Source: Chryseobacterium oleae
GTDB taxonomy: Bacteria > Bacteroidota > Bacteroidia > Flavobacteriales > Weeksellaceae
DNA: 64,000 nt
Direction of reading: 5' to 3'
NCBI RefSeq assembly: GCF_900115055.1
Contig: NZ_FOVD01000002.1
Span: 434,001 to 498,000 of the forward strand
The notes beneath the pieces were generated by a model. The model was not told where the DNA came from. It worked only from the letters and a program-made list of their open reading frames with translations, and ran no database searches. Position numbers and translations under genes: made by a program. This document shows, piece after piece, positions 62,654 through 64,000 of the stretch (its first letter is position 1; the number at the start of each line of letters is the position of its first letter).

Positions 62654-64000
62654 TTAATCAGGATTTTGTGTGAGGTTAGGCTGGATCTGGATCTGCTGCT
62701 CGGGAATATATTCTACAATGCGGTTGTGAGTATATGGGATACTGTAGAAAATATTGCTGCCATTGAGGTGAGAGCCAGGATACTGCCGGTTCATGTCTAA
62801 TTTGTTTCTGTAGACATCATATTTTCTATGTGCCTCAAAGGCAAGTTCAAGTCTTCTTTCCTGAAGAGCGATTGCTAAAGAAGTTTGTCCTGTTGGTACA
62901 GCAGTGTATATTGGGATTCCTGCCCTTGTGCGGATGGTATTGATGTCGGCCAATGCATCGAATGTATTTCCTTTCTTTGCGTAAGCCTCCGCTCTATTGA
63001 GAATTATTTCAGCCAGTCTGATAACCACAGGAGACCATAAATGAGGAACTCCTTCCTGGAGTGAGCATTTTAAAATATAAAACTTGGGATAGCCATTTCT
63101 TTTATCCATGTCTTTGTCTAATTCAACATATATTTTAACATTATTAGAATTGATAAAATAATAGCTTGTTTTATTGGGTAGGATCTCAGTCTGTATCTCG
63201 TAATTTACATTATTCATGGTAAAATATGTTTTTCCGCCTTGCTGAAAAGTTTTCTGGAAAATATAGCTATAAGAGGCTCCGCCTGAAGAATTGGTTCCCT
63301 GTTGAACCCAGTATGCAACCGGAGTTGCCGGATCAGTATATTTAGGAGAAATAAATTTTAATCTTGCATCGTGAGGATTCTGATTGATCAGATCCAGATA
63401 GGAAGAAGATGCGTACATTTCACCCCAGCCTACATTCTGAATATTGGCATACATAGAACCTATTGTATACCATCCATGGTTATAATCACCATCCTTATTA
63501 TATTTAAAAGCAAAAATAGTTTCCGGATTGTTTTCCGGATTTTTGGTGGCATAAGACGGTAGTTCTGCTTTTGATAACAAGGAATATTTTCCGGAATTGA
63601 TTACTTTATTTGCATACTCAATGGTCTTGTCATTGTTTTCCATATAAAGATAGACTCGGGAAAGTAAAGCCTGAGCAGCTTGTTTTGAAGCATAGATATT
63701 GTTTTTGTCCAATGTCATTAATTGTTCTGCTTTCAAAAGATCACTCACAATCTGATCATAAACCTGTCCTACGGTTGCTCTTGCGGGTAAATCATTTATA
63801 TTATCTGAAGTTTTCAAAGGAACGCCAGGATTTCCTGTTCCTTGATTATAAGGTCTTCCGAAGACATTGACGATAGAAAAGTACACATAAGCCCGAAGAA
63901 AATAGTTTTCCCCGATCAGTTGATCTGTTGCAGCATCTTTCCCTTCAGAAATTTTAGAAATAATCCTGTTACAGCCTATGATTGCCTTGTATCCAGTATT
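62654..64000 (-). CDS. RagB/SusD-family nutrient-uptake lipoprotein, C-terminal part (cut by window edge)
   Basis: The frame is open to the window edge, giving 448 residues of a protein whose N-terminus lies outside. The segment GCNRIISKISEGKD, then ENYFLRAYVYFSIVNVFG and DLPARATVGQVYDQIVSDLLKAEQLM is the TPR-rich start of the SusD fold. RLAEIILNRAEAYAKKGN and DINTIRTRAGIP near the C-terminus, followed by RRLELAFEAHRKYDVYR, are the standard SusD end. It should be an outer-membrane lipoprotein that hands a glycan or peptide ligand to a SusC/RagA TonB-dependent channel, presumably encoded beyond the window edge. No terminator is visible on its side beyond the one of the convergent gene. Confidence 0.93.
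   Translation of the reverse strand, partial: NTGYKAIIGCNRIISKISEGKDAATDQLIGENYFLRAYVYFSIVNVFGRPYNQGTGNPGVPLKTSDNINDLPARATVGQVYDQIVSDLLKAEQLMTLDKNNIYASKQAAQALLSRVYLYMENNDKTIEYANKVINSGKYSLLSKAELPSYATKNPENNPETIFAFKYNKDGDYNHGWYTIGSMYANIQNVGWGEMYASSSYLDLINQNPHDARLKFISPKYTDPATPVAYWVQQGTNSSGGASYSYIFQKTFQQGGKTYFTMNNVNYEIQTEILPNKTSYYFINSNNVKIYVELDKDMDKRNGYPKFYILKCSLQEGVPHLWSPVVIRLAEIILNRAEAYAKKGNTFDALADINTIRTRAGIPIYTAVPTGQTSLAIALQERRLELAFEAHRKYDVYRNKLDMNRQYPGSHLNGSNIFYSIPYTHNRIVEYIPEQQIQIQPNLTQNPD

Noticed and set aside
1..64000. tRNA, rRNA, tmRNA, insertion sequences, prophage or integrase attachment sites
   Set aside because: I looked for cloverleaf-like blocks, transposase or integrase motifs and long direct repeats and saw none; a covariance-model search would be needed to exclude small RNAs fully.

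Overview
The window looks like a chromosomal segment of a flavobacterium of the Chryseobacterium/Elizabethkingia kind (phylum Bacteroidota). Evidence: low-GC spacers, promoters of the TTG / TAnnTTTG type, proteins ending in the type A C-terminal sorting domain of the type IX secretion system (T9SS), a SusD/RagB lipoprotein, a DUF5686 outer-membrane protein, BT_3928-type and DUF1599 proteins, and a DnaG and a DnaJ that lack cysteine ligands present in the E. coli proteins. I see no rRNA, tRNA, CRISPR array, phage gene or insertion sequence. Most of the window is ordinary core genome, interrupted by spacers filled with short interspersed repeats.

Layout: 0-1.4 kb holds ald (cut by the window edge), tsaE and a degenerate GT51-like gene. 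1.5-8.7 kb holds a large T9SS adhesin-like protein, dnaG, clpP and a T9SS protein behind a cobalamin riboswitch. 9.5-17.4 kb holds a phytase-like esterase lipoprotein, tpiA, an S9 peptidase, a TerB-like protein, a BT_3928-family protein, DUF1599 and folP. 17.4-24.9 kb is a complete isoleucine/valine operon, ilvE-ilvD-ilvB-ilvN-ilvC-ilvA. 25-35.6 kb holds an M28 peptidase, DUF5686, a di-heme cytochrome c peroxidase, a PhoX-like protein and alaS. 36.3-38.8 kb is an ECF sigma / zinc anti-sigma / YkgB-RclC-like / MsrAB module. 39-49.4 kb holds a small CXXCH membrane protein, an ABC exporter, hydrolases, an AAA ATPase between inverted repeats, an FAD oxidoreductase, prfB and dedA. 49.7-64 kb holds a serine hydrolase, DUF808, a secreted HExxH protein, dnaJ-grpE, mntH, a DUF937-OmpA protein, proS, a Gly-rich lipoprotein with a FadL homologue, and a SusD gene cut by the window edge.

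The most interesting structure is the leader of the ilv operon (17421-17719). Two leader peptides of 27 and 18 codons, both rich in Ile/Val/Leu codons, lie in tandem. Each is followed by a strong intrinsic terminator, and each ends in a segment that copies the 3' arm of that terminator and could act as anti-terminator. This is a double transcription attenuator, and the first leader peptide may be translated from a leaderless mRNA.

Two further points stand out. A lone T9SS-secreted protein made of two related domains sits directly behind a cobalamin riboswitch, so it is a candidate surface B12-acquisition factor. A family of modular interspersed repeats (about 200-260 bp, three full copies plus fragments) abuts gene ends; two copies bracket the AAA ATPase gene in inverted orientation, and related repeat sequence appears to supply the start codon and N-terminus of folP.
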